Assembly: GCF_031085175.1 (NCBI RefSeq)
Contig: NZ_JAVHUY010000006.1
Coordinates: 1 to 64,000 of the forward strand
Direction: 5' to 3'
DNA: 64,000 nt
Origin: Phytohabitans maris
GTDB lineage: Bacteria > Actinomycetota > Actinomycetes > Mycobacteriales > Micromonosporaceae
Shown here piece by piece: positions 36,861 through 46,591 of this stretch; positions within the stretch are counted from its first letter, which is position 1, and every line of letters starts with the position of its first letter. The notes under the pieces were generated by a model. It ran no database searches, was not told the origin of the DNA, and saw only the letters and a program-made list of their open reading frames with translations. The position numbers and the translations under genes were made by a program.

Positions 36861-37808
36861 GTGGGAGTCGAGGTGCGGGTCGAGGGCCTGACCAAGTCGT
36901 TCGGCCGCCAGCCGGTCTGGTCGGACGTGAGCCTCACCCTTCCCGCGGGCGAGATCTCGGTGCTCCTCGGCCCCTCCGGCACCGGCAAGTCGGTCTTCCT
37001 GAAGACGCTCGTCGGGCTGCTGCGGCCGGACCGCGGCTCGATCTGGATCGCCAAGCACGACCTGACCCGCCTCTCCGAGCGGCGGCTCTACGAGGTGCGC
37101 CGCCTCTTCGGCGTGCTCTTCCAGGACGGCGCGCTCTTCGGCTCGATGAGCATCTACGACAACGTGGCCTTCCCGCTGCGCGAGCACACCCGCCACTCCG
37201 AGTCGCGGATCCGGGACGTGGTCCTGGAAAAGCTCGATATGGTCGGGCTGGTCGGCGCCGAGGGAAAGCTGCCCGGCGAGATCTCCGGCGGCATGCGCAA
37301 GCGGGCCGGCCTCGCCCGGGCGCTCGTGCTCGAACCGGAGATCGTGCTCTTCGACGAGCCGGACTCCGGCCTCGACCCGGTCCGCACCGCCTACCTCAAC
37401 CAGCTGATCATCGACCTCAACCAGCAGACCGGCGCGACGTTCCTGATCGTCACCCACGACATCAACACCGCGCGCACCGTGCCGGACAACATCGGCCTGA
37501 TCTACCACGGGCATCTGGCCATGTTCGGGCCGCGGGAGATGCTGCTGTCCAGCACCGAGCCGGTGGTGCGGCAGTTCCTCAACGCGCAGCGGGTCGGGCC
37601 GATCGGGATGGCCGAGGAGAAGGACGCCGACGAGCTGCGCGCCGAGGCCGAGGCCGGGGTGGAGCTGCCGCCGCTGCCGCCGATCCCGTTCCAGCTGCGC
37701 CCCTCCAACGGCCTGCCCCGCCGCGCCGAGCACCCGCCCGGCGCCTGGTGCCGCGCGCACGGGGTGGAGCCGCCGCCCGGGTCGTTCGAGACGGTGGTGC
37801 TCAGATGA
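36861..37808 (+). CDS. mceG: Mce transporter ATPase (MceG/Mkl-like)
   Basis: 315 residues from GTG 36861 (GTG 36873 also possible; the longer frame from 36741 is not homologous-looking). Walker A is LLGPSGTGKS, signature EISGGMRKRAGLARALV, Walker B EIVLFDEPDSGLDP, H-loop IVTHDI. The C-terminal extension of about 65 residues (EEKDADELRAEAEAGVELPP) is typical of the Mce ATPase and binds its partners. It energises the YrbE/Mce lipid importer. It overlaps the first permease by ATGA; location of the ATPase inside the mce operon is not universal in actinobacteria. Confidence 0.9.
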   Translation: MGVEVRVEGLTKSFGRQPVWSDVSLTLPAGEISVLLGPSGTGKSVFLKTLVGLLRPDRGSIWIAKHDLTRLSERRLYEVRRLFGVLFQDGALFGSMSIYDNVAFPLREHTRHSESRIRDVVLEKLDMVGLVGAEGKLPGEISGGMRKRAGLARALVLEPEIVLFDEPDSGLDPVRTAYLNQLIIDLNQQTGATFLIVTHDINTARTVPDNIGLIYHGHLAMFGPREMLLSSTEPVVRQFLNAQRVGPIGMAEEKDADELRAEAEAGVELPPLPPIPFQLRPSNGLPRRAEHPPGAWCRAHGVEPPPGSFETVVLR

Positions 37809-38557
37809 TCGCCGCGACCGGCAACTTCGTCGCGTTCAGCCTGGACGCGCTGCGCGGGCTGCCACGGCGGCCGTTCCAGCTGCGCGAGTTCGTGCAGCAG
37901 GCCTGGTTCATCAGCTCGGTCTCGATCCTGCCGGCCGCGCTGGTCTCGATCCCGTTCGGCGCGGTGATCGCGCTGCAGCTCGGTTCCCTGGTGCGGCAGC
38001 TCGGCGCCCAGTCGTTCACCGGCGCCGCCTCGGTGCTGGCGGTGGTGCGCGAGGCCGGACCGATCGTGACCGCGCTCATCATCGCCGGCGCCGGCGGCTC
38101 CGCGATCTGCGCCGACCTGGGCGCCCGGAAGATCCGCGAGGAGCTGGACGCGATGCGGGTGCTCGGCATCGACCCCATCCAGCGCCTCGTCGTGCCCCGC
38201 CTGCTCGCCTCGATGCTCGTCGCGGTGCTGCTCAACGGCCTGGTCAACGTGGTCGGCGTGGCCGGCGGCTACTTCTTCAACGTGGTGCTCCAGGGCGGTA
38301 CGCCGGGCGCCTACCTGGCCAGCTTCCAGGCCCTCGGGCAGCTCCCCGACCTGGTGGTGGGGGAGATCAAGGCGCTGGTCTTCGGCGCGGTGGCGGCGCT
38401 CGTCGCCTCGTACAAGGGGATGACCGCCAAGGGCGGGCCGAAGGGCGTCGGCGAGGCCGTCAACCAGAGCGTGGTGATCACGTTCATGCTGCTCTTCGCC
38501 CTCAACTTCGTCATCACCGCGATCTACTTCCAGGTCGTCCCGCAGAAGGGGACGTGA
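37805..38557 (+). CDS. YrbE/MlaE-type permease A of Mce cluster
   Basis: 250 residues with about six helices. The MlaE pattern is clear: FQLREFVQQAWFISSVSILP, QSFTGAASVLAVVREAGPIV and the coupling segment KIREELDAMRVLGIDPIQRL. It pairs with the next gene as the inner-membrane channel of the Mce importer. Confidence 0.93.
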   Translation: MIAATGNFVAFSLDALRGLPRRPFQLREFVQQAWFISSVSILPAALVSIPFGAVIALQLGSLVRQLGAQSFTGAASVLAVVREAGPIVTALIIAGAGGSAICADLGARKIREELDAMRVLGIDPIQRLVVPRLLASMLVAVLLNGLVNVVGVAGGYFFNVVLQGGTPGAYLASFQALGQLPDLVVGEIKALVFGAVAALVASYKGMTAKGGPKGVGEAVNQSVVITFMLLFALNFVITAIYFQVVPQKGT

Positions 38558-38558
38558 C

Positions 38559-39347
38559 GTGCTGGACACACTGGGCGCGCAGCTCGCCTTCTACCTCCGG
38601 GCCTTCGCCTGGACGCCGCGCACCGTCCGGCGGTACAAGCGCGAGGTCGTGCGCCTGCTGGCCGAGGTGAGCTTCGGCAAGGGCGCGATCGCCGTGGCCG
38701 GCGGCACCGTCGGCGTCATCTGCTTCCTGACCTTCTTCACCGGCACCGAAGTGGGGTTGCAGGGCTACCAGGCGCTCAACCAGATCGGCAGCAGCGCGTT
38801 CACCGGCTTCGTCTCGGCGTACTTCAACACCCGCGAGATCGCCCCGCTCGTGGCCGCCCTCGCGCTCTCCGCGACCGTCGGGTGTGGATTCACCGCGCAG
38901 CTCGGCGCGATGCGGATCTCCGAGGAGGTCGACGCGCTGGAGGTGATGGCCGTGCCGTCGCTGCCGTTCCTGGTCACCACCCGGATGATCGCCGCGTTCG
39001 TCGCGGTCGTCCCGCTGTACGTGATCGGGCTGCTCTCCAGCTACTTCGCCACCCGGATGATGGCGATCCACTACTTCGGACAGTCCGCCGGCACGTACGA
39101 CTACTACTTCGACCTCTTCCTACCCCCGGTCGACGTGCTCTGGTCGTTCGCCAAGGTGCTGGTCTTCGCGGTCATCGTCGTGCTCGTGCACTGCTACTAC
39201 GGGTACACGGCCAGCGGCGGGCCGGCCGGCGTCGGCGTCGCGGTGGGCCGGGCGGTGCGGCTCTCCATCGTGGCCGTCAACATCGTCGACTTCTTCCTGT
39301 CGCTCGCCATCTGGGGTGCGACGACGACGGTACGGATCGCGGGGTGA
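38559..39347 (+). CDS. YrbE/MlaE-type permease B of Mce cluster
   Basis: 262 residues from GTG 38559, one base after the previous stop. MlaE motifs: GYQALNQIGSSAFTGFVSAY, TREIAPLVAALALSATVGCG and RISEEVDALEVMAVPSLPF. About six helices. It forms the channel heterodimer with permease A. Confidence 0.93.
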   Translation: MLDTLGAQLAFYLRAFAWTPRTVRRYKREVVRLLAEVSFGKGAIAVAGGTVGVICFLTFFTGTEVGLQGYQALNQIGSSAFTGFVSAYFNTREIAPLVAALALSATVGCGFTAQLGAMRISEEVDALEVMAVPSLPFLVTTRMIAAFVAVVPLYVIGLLSSYFATRMMAIHYFGQSAGTYDYYFDLFLPPVDVLWSFAKVLVFAVIVVLVHCYYGYTASGGPAGVGVAVGRAVRLSIVAVNIVDFFLSLAIWGATTTVRIAG

Positions 39348-39355
39348 GCATCCAC

Positions 39356-40660
39356 ATGAGACACCGTGTCCTCGGCATCGCGTTCGTGCTGGTCCTCGTG
39401 GCCGCGCTCGGCGCGTCGGTGCTCCAGTACCGCAAGGCGTTCACCCCGGTCACCTGGGTCACGCTCGACGCCGAGCGGGCCGGCATGCAGCTGTCGCCGG
39501 GCGCCGACGTCAAGCTGCGCGGCGTGGTCGTCGGCGACGTGCGCTCGGTCGAGAGCGAGGGCGGGGGAGCCCGGCTGCGGCTGGCGCTCGACCCGCACCT
39601 GGCCCGCCGGGTGCCGGCCGCGGTGACCGCGCGGCTGCTGCCCAAGACGCTCTTCGGCGAGCGGTACGTGGCGCTGGTCGCCCCGCCCGGCGCGGCCGGC
39701 CAGCCGATCCGCGACGGCGCGGTCATCACCCAGGACCGCAGCCAAAACGGCGTCGAGCTGGAACGGGTGCTCGACGAGGCGCTGCCGCTGCTCCAGTCGA
39801 TCCGCCCGGACCGGCTCGCCGCGGTGCTCGGCGCGCTCGCCGCCGCGCTCGACGGGCGCGGCGAGCGGCTCGGCCGCGACCTGGTGCTCACGAGCGACTA
39901 CCTGGCCCGGCTCAACCAGGAGATGCCGGTCATCGCCGACGACGTGCGCATGCTGTCCACAGTGGTCGGGGCGTACGACGCGGCGCTGCCGGACCTGCTT
40001 TCGATCCTGCGCGACGTCACGGTCACCGCGGGTACGGTGGTCGACCAGCGGGCCGAGCTCTCCGCCTTCCTGGCCAGCACCACCGGGGCCGCCGACACCA
40101 CCCGGCTCTTCCTGGACCGCCACGACGACCAGCTCATCCGGCTCGGCGACGTGGGCCGGCCGGTGCTGGAGCTGCTGGCCGCCTACGCGCCGGAGTACCC
40201 CTGCCTGATGCGCGGGCTCGTCGCGCTCCAGCCGCGCGTCGAGGAGTCGTTCGAGGGCGGGAAGTTCCACATCACGCTGGAGATCACCAAGGACGGCGGC
40301 AAGTACGAGCCGGGCCGGGACGAGCCGGTGTACGGGGCGGGCAACGGTCCACAGTGCTACGGGCTGCCCAACCCGAAGGTGCCCGCACCCGGCCACGCGA
40401 TCAACGACGGCTATGACTACGGCGCCGACCGCACCACCCCGAAGCTGCCGATCGGCCTTCCCTCCACGACGCCCGCGGCGGCCGGCTCCCGGCCCCCGGA
40501 CGCGCCGACCGACATGGGCTCGGCCGGCACCGCCGAGGAGCGTGACCTGATCAAGCCGATCATCAGCGCGGTCACCGGCCTGCTGCCGGTCGAGGTGCCC
40601 GACATCGCGGTGCTCCTGTGGGGCCCGCTGCTGCGTGGAGCGGTGGTGAACACCCCATGA
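39356..40660 (+). CDS. mceA: Mce family protein A
   Basis: 434 residues. ATG 39356 has GGGGTGAG eight bases upstream; a GTG at 39344 overlapping the previous stop is the alternative. An N-terminal membrane helix (about 6-24) is followed by the MCE/MlaD domain (about 33-115: VTWVTLDAERAGMQLSPGAD, GVVVGDVRSV), a long helical region (about 130-290) and a tail containing YPCLMRGL and PQCYGLPNP, as in other MceA-type proteins. Mce proteins form a hexameric tube that carries lipids or sterols to the permease. Confidence 0.9.
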   Translation: MRHRVLGIAFVLVLVAALGASVLQYRKAFTPVTWVTLDAERAGMQLSPGADVKLRGVVVGDVRSVESEGGGARLRLALDPHLARRVPAAVTARLLPKTLFGERYVALVAPPGAAGQPIRDGAVITQDRSQNGVELERVLDEALPLLQSIRPDRLAAVLGALAAALDGRGERLGRDLVLTSDYLARLNQEMPVIADDVRMLSTVVGAYDAALPDLLSILRDVTVTAGTVVDQRAELSAFLASTTGAADTTRLFLDRHDDQLIRLGDVGRPVLELLAAYAPEYPCLMRGLVALQPRVEESFEGGKFHITLEITKDGGKYEPGRDEPVYGAGNGPQCYGLPNPKVPAPGHAINDGYDYGADRTTPKLPIGLPSTTPAAAGSRPPDAPTDMGSAGTAEERDLIKPIISAVTGLLPVEVPDIAVLLWGPLLRGAVVNTP

Positions 40661-40736
40661 GGGAGCGGAGCGAGCGAATCATCGGGCACAGTGTGTTTAA
40701 AGCCTCGTGGCCGCCCGCAGCGAAGCGAGGACGGCC

Positions 40737-41768
40737 ATGAGCGTCCGAGCGCCCCTGCTCAAGCTCGTCGCGTTCGCGGCGGTGACCGTGCTGCTGACCG
40801 CGATGCTGGCGCAGACGCTCGGCTCGCTCACCGGCGGCGGCACCACCTACCGGGCCCGCTTCACCGACGTCACCGGCCTGCTCGAAGGGGACGACGTGCG
40901 GATCGCCGGCGTACGCGTGGGCCAGGTGGAGGGCATCCGGGTCGCCGACAACACGACGGCCGAGGTCGAGTTCACAGTGGACGGCGACATCCCGCTCGGC
41001 GCCGGCACCCGGGCGAAGATCCGCTACCGCAACCTGGTCGGCCAGCGGTACATCGCGCTCGCCGAGGGCCCCGGCGACGGCCGGCCGCTGCCCGCCGGGG
41101 GGCTGATCCCGCTCGCCCAGACCACGCCCGCGCTCGACCTGACCGTGCTGTTCAACGGGTTCCGGCCGCTCTTCACCGCGCTCACGCCAAACGACGTCAA
41201 CAAGCTGGCGTACGAGATCATCCAGGTGCTACAGGGCGAAGGGCCGACGGTGACCAGCCTGCTGCGGCGCACCGCCTCCCTCACCAACACGCTCGCCGAC
41301 CGCGACGAGGTCATCGGCCGTGTGGTCACCAACCTCAACGGCGTGCTGTCCACACTGGCCGATCGCGACGAGAGCCTCGACACCACCATCACCCAGTTGC
41401 AAAGCTTCGTCAGCGGGCTCTCCGCCGACCGGCTGGCGATCGGCGAGGCGGTCGCCAACCTCGGCGAGCTGACCGGCGCCACCGCCGACCTGCTGACCGA
41501 AGCCCGCCCGGCCATCAAGGCCGACGTCGCCGCGCTGGAGCAGGTGGCCGGCACGCTCAACCGCAACGAGGACGTCATCGACCGTACGCTCGGCACGCTG
41601 CCTGGCCGGTACGAGTCGCTGACCCGGGTCGCCTCGTACGGCTCGTGGCTCAACTTCTTCCTCTGCGACTTCGACGGCCGGGTCACGCTGCCCGGCGCCG
41701 GCGCGGTCACCCCGGCCGGCGTCGACTCGCCCGCGGCCCGCTGCGACACGTCGGGAGGTGCCCGATGA
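40737..41768 (+). CDS. mceB: Mce family protein B
   Basis: 343 residues from ATG 40737 (GCGAGG upstream). Membrane helix at about 8-28, MCE domain at about 35-120 (TYRARFTDVTGLLEGDDVRI then IRYRNLVGQRYIAL), helical region, and the typical C-terminal SYGSWLNFFLCDFDGRV motif. A 76-base gap to mceA, the largest in the gene run, contains GAGCGGAGCGAGCGAATCAT and GCAGCGAAGCGAGG, GA-rich repeats of a kind common in this bacterial group. It overlaps mceC by ATGA. Confidence 0.92.
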   Translation: MSVRAPLLKLVAFAAVTVLLTAMLAQTLGSLTGGGTTYRARFTDVTGLLEGDDVRIAGVRVGQVEGIRVADNTTAEVEFTVDGDIPLGAGTRAKIRYRNLVGQRYIALAEGPGDGRPLPAGGLIPLAQTTPALDLTVLFNGFRPLFTALTPNDVNKLAYEIIQVLQGEGPTVTSLLRRTASLTNTLADRDEVIGRVVTNLNGVLSTLADRDESLDTTITQLQSFVSGLSADRLAIGEAVANLGELTGATADLLTEARPAIKADVAALEQVAGTLNRNEDVIDRTLGTLPGRYESLTRVASYGSWLNFFLCDFDGRVTLPGAGAVTPAGVDSPAARCDTSGGAR

Positions 41769-42739
41769 AGCGGCACCCCCGGATCACCGGTGCGGTCAGC
41801 CTCGCCGTCCTGGCGCTGCTCGTGCTCGCCGCGTTCCGGCTCGACGGCATCACGTCGATCGGCGACCCGGCCTACCGGGCGGCGTTCCGGGACGCGAGCG
41901 GCCTGGCCCCCGGCAACGAGGTGCGGGTCGCCGGCGTACGGGTCGGCAAGGTGACCGAGGTCGGCCTGGCGCGCGGCCCCGGCGGCCCGTACGTGCGGGT
42001 CCACTTCCGGCTGAACGACGAGAGCGTGCACCTCGGCGAGCGGACCGGCGCGACGATCCGCATCAAGACCGTGCTGGGCCAGAAGTACCTCGCGCTGGCG
42101 CCGTCCGGGCAGGGCACGCTCCCCGAGGACGGGGAGATCCCGCTCGACCGCACGGCGTCACCGTTCGACGTGATCCAGGCGGTGTCCGGGCTCGGCGAGA
42201 CCGTCGACGAGATCGACTCGGAGCAGCTCGGCGCGGCGTTCACCACGCTTGCCCGGACGTTCGCCGACACACCGTCCAGTGTGGAGGCGTCCCTCGACGG
42301 CCTCTCCCGGCTCTCCCGGACGGTCGCCAGCCGCGACGCCGAACTGCGCGAGCTGCTCGGCCGGGCCCGCACCGTCACCGCCGTACTGGCCGAGCGGGAC
42401 GAGGAGTTTCGCAAGCTCGTCGCCGACGGAGACGCGCTGCTGCGCGAGGTCAGCCGCCGCCGGGACGCCATCCACGAGCTGCTCGTCGGCACCAACCAGC
42501 TCGCCCAGGAGCTCTCCGGCCTGGTCGCCGACAACCGCGAGCAGCTCAAGCCGGCGCTCGACCAGCTGCGCGGCGTGGTGGGGATCCTGCAGCGCAACCG
42601 GGACAACCTCACCGAGACCATCGAGGGGATGGCGCCGTTCGTCAACGCGTTCGCCAACGTGGTGGGCAACGGCCGCTGGTTCGACACGTACGTCCGGGGA
42701 TTGCTCCAGCCGTACCAGCCGTCGGTCGGGGGTGGCTGA
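41765..42739 (+). CDS. mceC: Mce family protein C
   Basis: 324 residues. Membrane helix at about 8-26, MCE domain at about 34-120 (AYRAAFRDASGLAPGNEVRV, then IRIKTVLGQKYLAL), a helical heptad-rich region (130-290), then GNGRWFDTYVRGLLQPYQP at the end. Its stop overlaps the mceD ATG by one base. Confidence 0.92.
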   Translation: MKRHPRITGAVSLAVLALLVLAAFRLDGITSIGDPAYRAAFRDASGLAPGNEVRVAGVRVGKVTEVGLARGPGGPYVRVHFRLNDESVHLGERTGATIRIKTVLGQKYLALAPSGQGTLPEDGEIPLDRTASPFDVIQAVSGLGETVDEIDSEQLGAAFTTLARTFADTPSSVEASLDGLSRLSRTVASRDAELRELLGRARTVTAVLAERDEEFRKLVADGDALLREVSRRRDAIHELLVGTNQLAQELSGLVADNREQLKPALDQLRGVVGILQRNRDNLTETIEGMAPFVNAFANVVGNGRWFDTYVRGLLQPYQPSVGGG

Positions 42740-43932
42740 TGCGGTGGCGTATTCCGGTCGCGCTCGCGGTGTCCACAGTGGTCGCCGTGGCCGCCTGCGC
42801 GGTCGTGCGCGACGAGCCGGAGCGGCGGGTCGTGGCGCACTTCGCCCGCGTGGTCGGCGTGCACCCCGGCTCGGACGTGCGCGTGCTCGGTGTCCGCATC
42901 GGGCGCGTGGTCGCCGTGGAGCCGCAGGGGCGCACGGTGCGGGTGGAGATGCGCTACGACCGTGACTGGCCGGTGCCGGCGGGCGCCCAGGCCGTCATCG
43001 TCCCGCCCAGCGTGGTCAGCGACCGGTACGTCCAGCTCACCCCCGCGTACGGCGGCGGGCCGGCCCTCGCCGACGGCGCCGAGCTGCCGGTCGAGCGCAC
43101 CGCCGCGCCGATGGAGATCGACGACATCTACCGGGCGCTGGACGAGTTCAACCGGGCGCTCGGCCCGCAGGGCGCCAACAAGGACGGTGCGCTCAGCGAC
43201 CTGATCGCCGTGGGCCGGGCCAACCTGGAGGGCAACGGCGCCGCGCTGGGCGAGACGCTCGACGGGCTCTCCCGCGCCCTCGACACGCTCGCCGACGGGC
43301 GGCAGGACCTCTTCGGCACGGTCGGCAACCTCCAGGAGTTCACCACCGCGCTGGCCCGCAGCGACCAGCAGGTGCGCTCGTTCAACGTCCAGCTCGCCGG
43401 GGTGGCGCGGCAGCTCGCCGGCGAGCGCGACGAGCTGGCCGCCGCGCTGCGCAACCTGGCCACCGCGCTGGCCGACGTGACCACGTTCGTCAACCAGAAC
43501 CGGGCCGCCCTGACGTCCAATGTGGACGCGCTGACCGACGTCACCGGCATCCTGGTGCGGCAGCAGCGCTCACTGATCGAGATCCTCGACGTGACGCCGC
43601 TCGCGCTCTCCAACCTCAACCTCGCGTACAACCCGCGCTCCGGCACGCTGGACACCCGGGACAACGTGCTCGGCCCGTACGACCCGGCGAGCTTCGTCTG
43701 CTCGCTGATGGTCGACCTGCTGCCGGCGGCGAAGGTGTCGCGAAAGTGCTTCGCGCTCGCGCAGACCCTCCAGGCGAAGAAGCTGCCCATGACCGACCAG
43801 CTTCGCAAGCTGCTCAAGCTCCCACCCGCGGCGCCGCCGGCCAAGCCCGCGCCGGCACCCGCGCCGGAGACACCCGAGCCGCCCTCCACAGTAGACCGGA
43901 CGCTCGGCGGGATCCTGCGAGGTACCGAGTGA
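42739..43932 (+). CDS. mceD: Mce family protein D (possible lipoprotein)
   Basis: 397 residues. The N-terminal hydrophobic segment ends in VAVAAC (Cys20), which reads as a lipobox; lipidation is usually described for MceE rather than MceD. MCE domain at about 29-115 (VAHFARVVGVHPGSDVRVLG), helical part at about 130-280, then the conserved LTDVTGILVRQQRSLIEILD and ALSNLNLAYNPRSGTLD. A Pro/Ala-rich tail follows. It overlaps mceE (GTGA). Confidence 0.9.
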   Translation: MRWRIPVALAVSTVVAVAACAVVRDEPERRVVAHFARVVGVHPGSDVRVLGVRIGRVVAVEPQGRTVRVEMRYDRDWPVPAGAQAVIVPPSVVSDRYVQLTPAYGGGPALADGAELPVERTAAPMEIDDIYRALDEFNRALGPQGANKDGALSDLIAVGRANLEGNGAALGETLDGLSRALDTLADGRQDLFGTVGNLQEFTTALARSDQQVRSFNVQLAGVARQLAGERDELAAALRNLATALADVTTFVNQNRAALTSNVDALTDVTGILVRQQRSLIEILDVTPLALSNLNLAYNPRSGTLDTRDNVLGPYDPASFVCSLMVDLLPAAKVSRKCFALAQTLQAKKLPMTDQLRKLLKLPPAAPPAKPAPAPAPETPEPPSTVDRTLGGILRGTE

Positions 43933-45344
43933 AAAGGCTGACCCCCGCGGCGCTCGCGCTGGTCCTGCTGGCCGGCGGGTGCGGGCTGCCCGACCTCGCC
44001 GACCTGCCGCTGCCGGGCGGCGCGCCCTCCGGCCCCAGTTACCGCGTGACCGCCGAGTTCGCCGACGTGCTCGACCTGGTCGAGCGGGCGGCCGTGAAGG
44101 TCGACGACGTCACCGTCGGGACCGTCGAGGAGATCTCGCTGCACGGCTGGACCGCCAAGGTGCGGCTGCGCATCGACCGCGACGTGCGCCTCCCGGCCAA
44201 CGCCACGGCCGCCGTCCGCCAGACCAGCCTGCTGGGGGAGAAGTTCGTCGCGGTCTCCGCGCCGGCCACCGAGGCGGCGCGCGGCACGCTCGCCGACGGC
44301 GCCACGATCCCGCTGGTACGCACGAAGCGGGGCGCCGAGGTCGAGGAGGTGCTCGTCGCGCTCGGCCTGCTGCTCAACGGCGGCGGACTGGCCCAGCTCA
44401 AGACCATCAACGAGGAGCTGGGCACCGCGCTCGACGGCCGCGAGGCGGAGGCGAAGGACGCGCTGCGGCAGCTCGACGCGTTCGTCGGCGGCCTGGACGA
44501 GCAGAAGGCCGACCTGGTCCGCGCGATCGAGGCGCTGGACCGGCTCACCGGCCGCCTCAACCGGCAGAAGGCGGTCATCGGCGGCGCGCTCGATGCGCTC
44601 GGGCCCGGCATCACCGTGCTGGCCGAGCAGCGCGAGCAGCTCACCGCCGCGCTGAACGCGCTGGGCGAGCTGGGCAAGGTCGGCAGCCGCGTGGTCCGGG
44701 CGAGCAAGGACGACACCGTGGCCAGCCTCCGCGCGCTCCAGCCGATCCTCGACCAGCTCGCCGAGGCCGGCGACGCCCTACCGAAGTCGCTGGACTTCAT
44801 GCTCTCCTACCCGTTCCCGCCGAACGTCACCGGCGCGATCGTCGGCGACTTCGTCAACCTCTCCATCACCGCCGACCTCGACGCCGCGACGATCCTCGCC
44901 AACCTGGTGGCGGCCGCCCCCCGTGCCCCGCGGGCGCCGTCGGCCCCACCCGCGCCGTCGCGCGGCGGCGATTCACCGGGTACGCCGTCGCCGAAGCCCG
45001 GGGCCAAGCCGGCGCTTCCCGGGCAGCTCCCGCCGCTCTGCCTGCCGCTGGACGGGATCCTGCCGCCGCAGTGGGTGCCGCCCGAGGAGTGCGAGCTGCC
45101 GGAGGGGTGCAAGCTGCTCAAGCCCGGTTCGCCGATACCGCTCGGCGCGCTCGTCGTACCGGCGAACGGGTTGCTGCCCCAGGGCACGGTCTTCCCGGCC
45201 GGCACCCGCCTCGCCGCGGGCACGATCCTGACCGTGCAGTGCCTGCTCGCCCCGGTCACCGGCGCGGTCGACGGGATCATCGGCGGCGTCGGCGACCTGC
45301 TCGGCGGCATCACCGGCTCCGGCGCGTCTCCCGGGGGTGGCTAG
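43929..45344 (+). CDS. mceE: Mce family lipoprotein E
   Basis: 471 residues from GTG 43929. Signal peptide with lipobox LAGGC (Cys18), typical of the lipidated MceE (LprK-like) subunit. MCE domain at about 35-120 (YRVTAEFADVLDLVERAAVK), then a helical region, then an extended Pro/Gly/Ser-rich segment from about 330 with several cysteines (LPPLCLPLDG, EECELPEGCKLL) that has no counterpart in short family members. It ends 2 bases before mceF. Confidence 0.9.
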   Translation: MKRLTPAALALVLLAGGCGLPDLADLPLPGGAPSGPSYRVTAEFADVLDLVERAAVKVDDVTVGTVEEISLHGWTAKVRLRIDRDVRLPANATAAVRQTSLLGEKFVAVSAPATEAARGTLADGATIPLVRTKRGAEVEEVLVALGLLLNGGGLAQLKTINEELGTALDGREAEAKDALRQLDAFVGGLDEQKADLVRAIEALDRLTGRLNRQKAVIGGALDALGPGITVLAEQREQLTAALNALGELGKVGSRVVRASKDDTVASLRALQPILDQLAEAGDALPKSLDFMLSYPFPPNVTGAIVGDFVNLSITADLDAATILANLVAAAPRAPRAPSAPPAPSRGGDSPGTPSPKPGAKPALPGQLPPLCLPLDGILPPQWVPPEECELPEGCKLLKPGSPIPLGALVVPANGLLPQGTVFPAGTRLAAGTILTVQCLLAPVTGAVDGIIGGVGDLLGGITGSGASPGGG

Positions 45345-45346
45345 CC

Positions 45347-46558
45347 ATGGTCAGGACGAGTACCAAGCTTCAGGTCATCGCGTTCCTCGTGGTGAGCGTG
45401 CTCGGCATCGCCTACGTCGCGGTCCGCTACGTCGGCCTCGGCGACCGGCTGCTCGGCCGCGGATACCTGGTGCAGGCCGACTTCGCCGACGCCGGCGGCA
45501 TCTTCCCGAACGCCCCGGTCACCTACCGCGGCTCGCCGGCCGGCCGGGTGACCGCGGTGCGGCTGCACGGCGACGGCGTACGCGTGGAGCTGCGGCTCGG
45601 CGGCGACGTGCGGGTGCCGGCCGCGCTCCGGGCCGTGGTGACCCAGCGCTCGGCGGTCGGCGAGCAGTACCTCGACCTGCGCCCGGAGCGGGAGGGCGGC
45701 CCGTACCTGACTGACGGCTCAGTCATCCCGCGGGACCGCACCGGCACCCCGGTCGCCGCCGAGACGTTGCTGGCCAACCTCGACGCGCTGGTCCGCTCGG
45801 TCGACCCGGACGACCTCGCCGTGGTCATCGACGAGCTCGGCACCGCGTTCGAGGGAAACGAGACCGCGCTGCGTACGATCCTCGACGCCAGCGACGCGCT
45901 GCTGACCGACGCGACCGCGAGCCTGCCGGAGACGGTCGCGCTGATCCGGGACGGGCGCACGGTCCTCACCACCCAGGCCGAGTCGGCCAGTGCGATCCGC
46001 GAGTGGGCCGACGGGCTGGCCAAGCTCTCGGCCACCCTGCGCGGGTCGGACGCCGATCTGCGGCGGCTGCTCGCGGTCACCCCGCCGGCCGCCGCCGAGC
46101 TGGTCACGCTGCTGCGCGACCTCGAGCCGACGATCGGCACGCTGCTCGGCAACCTGGTCTCCACGGGCGGTGTCGCCGCCCGCCGCCTGCCCGGCATCGA
46201 GCAGATCCTAGTCGTGTACCCGCTCGTGGTGGCCGGCGGCTTCACGGTCACGCCCGGCGACGGCACCGCCCACCTCGGACTGGTGGTCAACCTCGACGAC
46301 CCGCCGTCCTGCAAGTACGGCACGTCCACCACGTGCGCCCCGAACGGCCGGGCGCGCGGGTCGGGTGTGCGCAGCACCGCCAACGCACCCCGTCCCGGCG
46401 GCGGCGACCCCGCTCCGCCGGCCGGCTACGACCCCGCGACCGGCCTCGTCACCGCCGCGGACGGCAGCCCGTTGCGCTTCGGCGCGACCGGCGGCCAGGG
46501 GCGGCTCGCCGGCGACCAGTCCTGGAAACAGCTGCTCCTTGCTGGCCTGGCTCCATAG
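45347..46558 (+). CDS. mceF: Mce family protein F
   Basis: 403 residues. Membrane helix at about 8-27, MCE domain at about 38-120 (GYLVQADFADAGGIFPNAPV, VTQRSAVGEQYLDL), helical region, then the typical closing part LPGIEQILVVYPLVVAGGF and CKYGTSTTCAPN, which could form a disulfide. It completes the A-F set of six. Confidence 0.92.
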   Translation: MVRTSTKLQVIAFLVVSVLGIAYVAVRYVGLGDRLLGRGYLVQADFADAGGIFPNAPVTYRGSPAGRVTAVRLHGDGVRVELRLGGDVRVPAALRAVVTQRSAVGEQYLDLRPEREGGPYLTDGSVIPRDRTGTPVAAETLLANLDALVRSVDPDDLAVVIDELGTAFEGNETALRTILDASDALLTDATASLPETVALIRDGRTVLTTQAESASAIREWADGLAKLSATLRGSDADLRRLLAVTPPAAAELVTLLRDLEPTIGTLLGNLVSTGGVAARRLPGIEQILVVYPLVVAGGFTVTPGDGTAHLGLVVNLDDPPSCKYGTSTTCAPNGRARGSGVRSTANAPRPGGGDPAPPAGYDPATGLVTAADGSPLRFGATGGQGRLAGDQSWKQLLLAGLAP

Positions 46559-46591
46559 CCATTCCCGTCAGTCTCGTCAGGGAGGCGTCTC

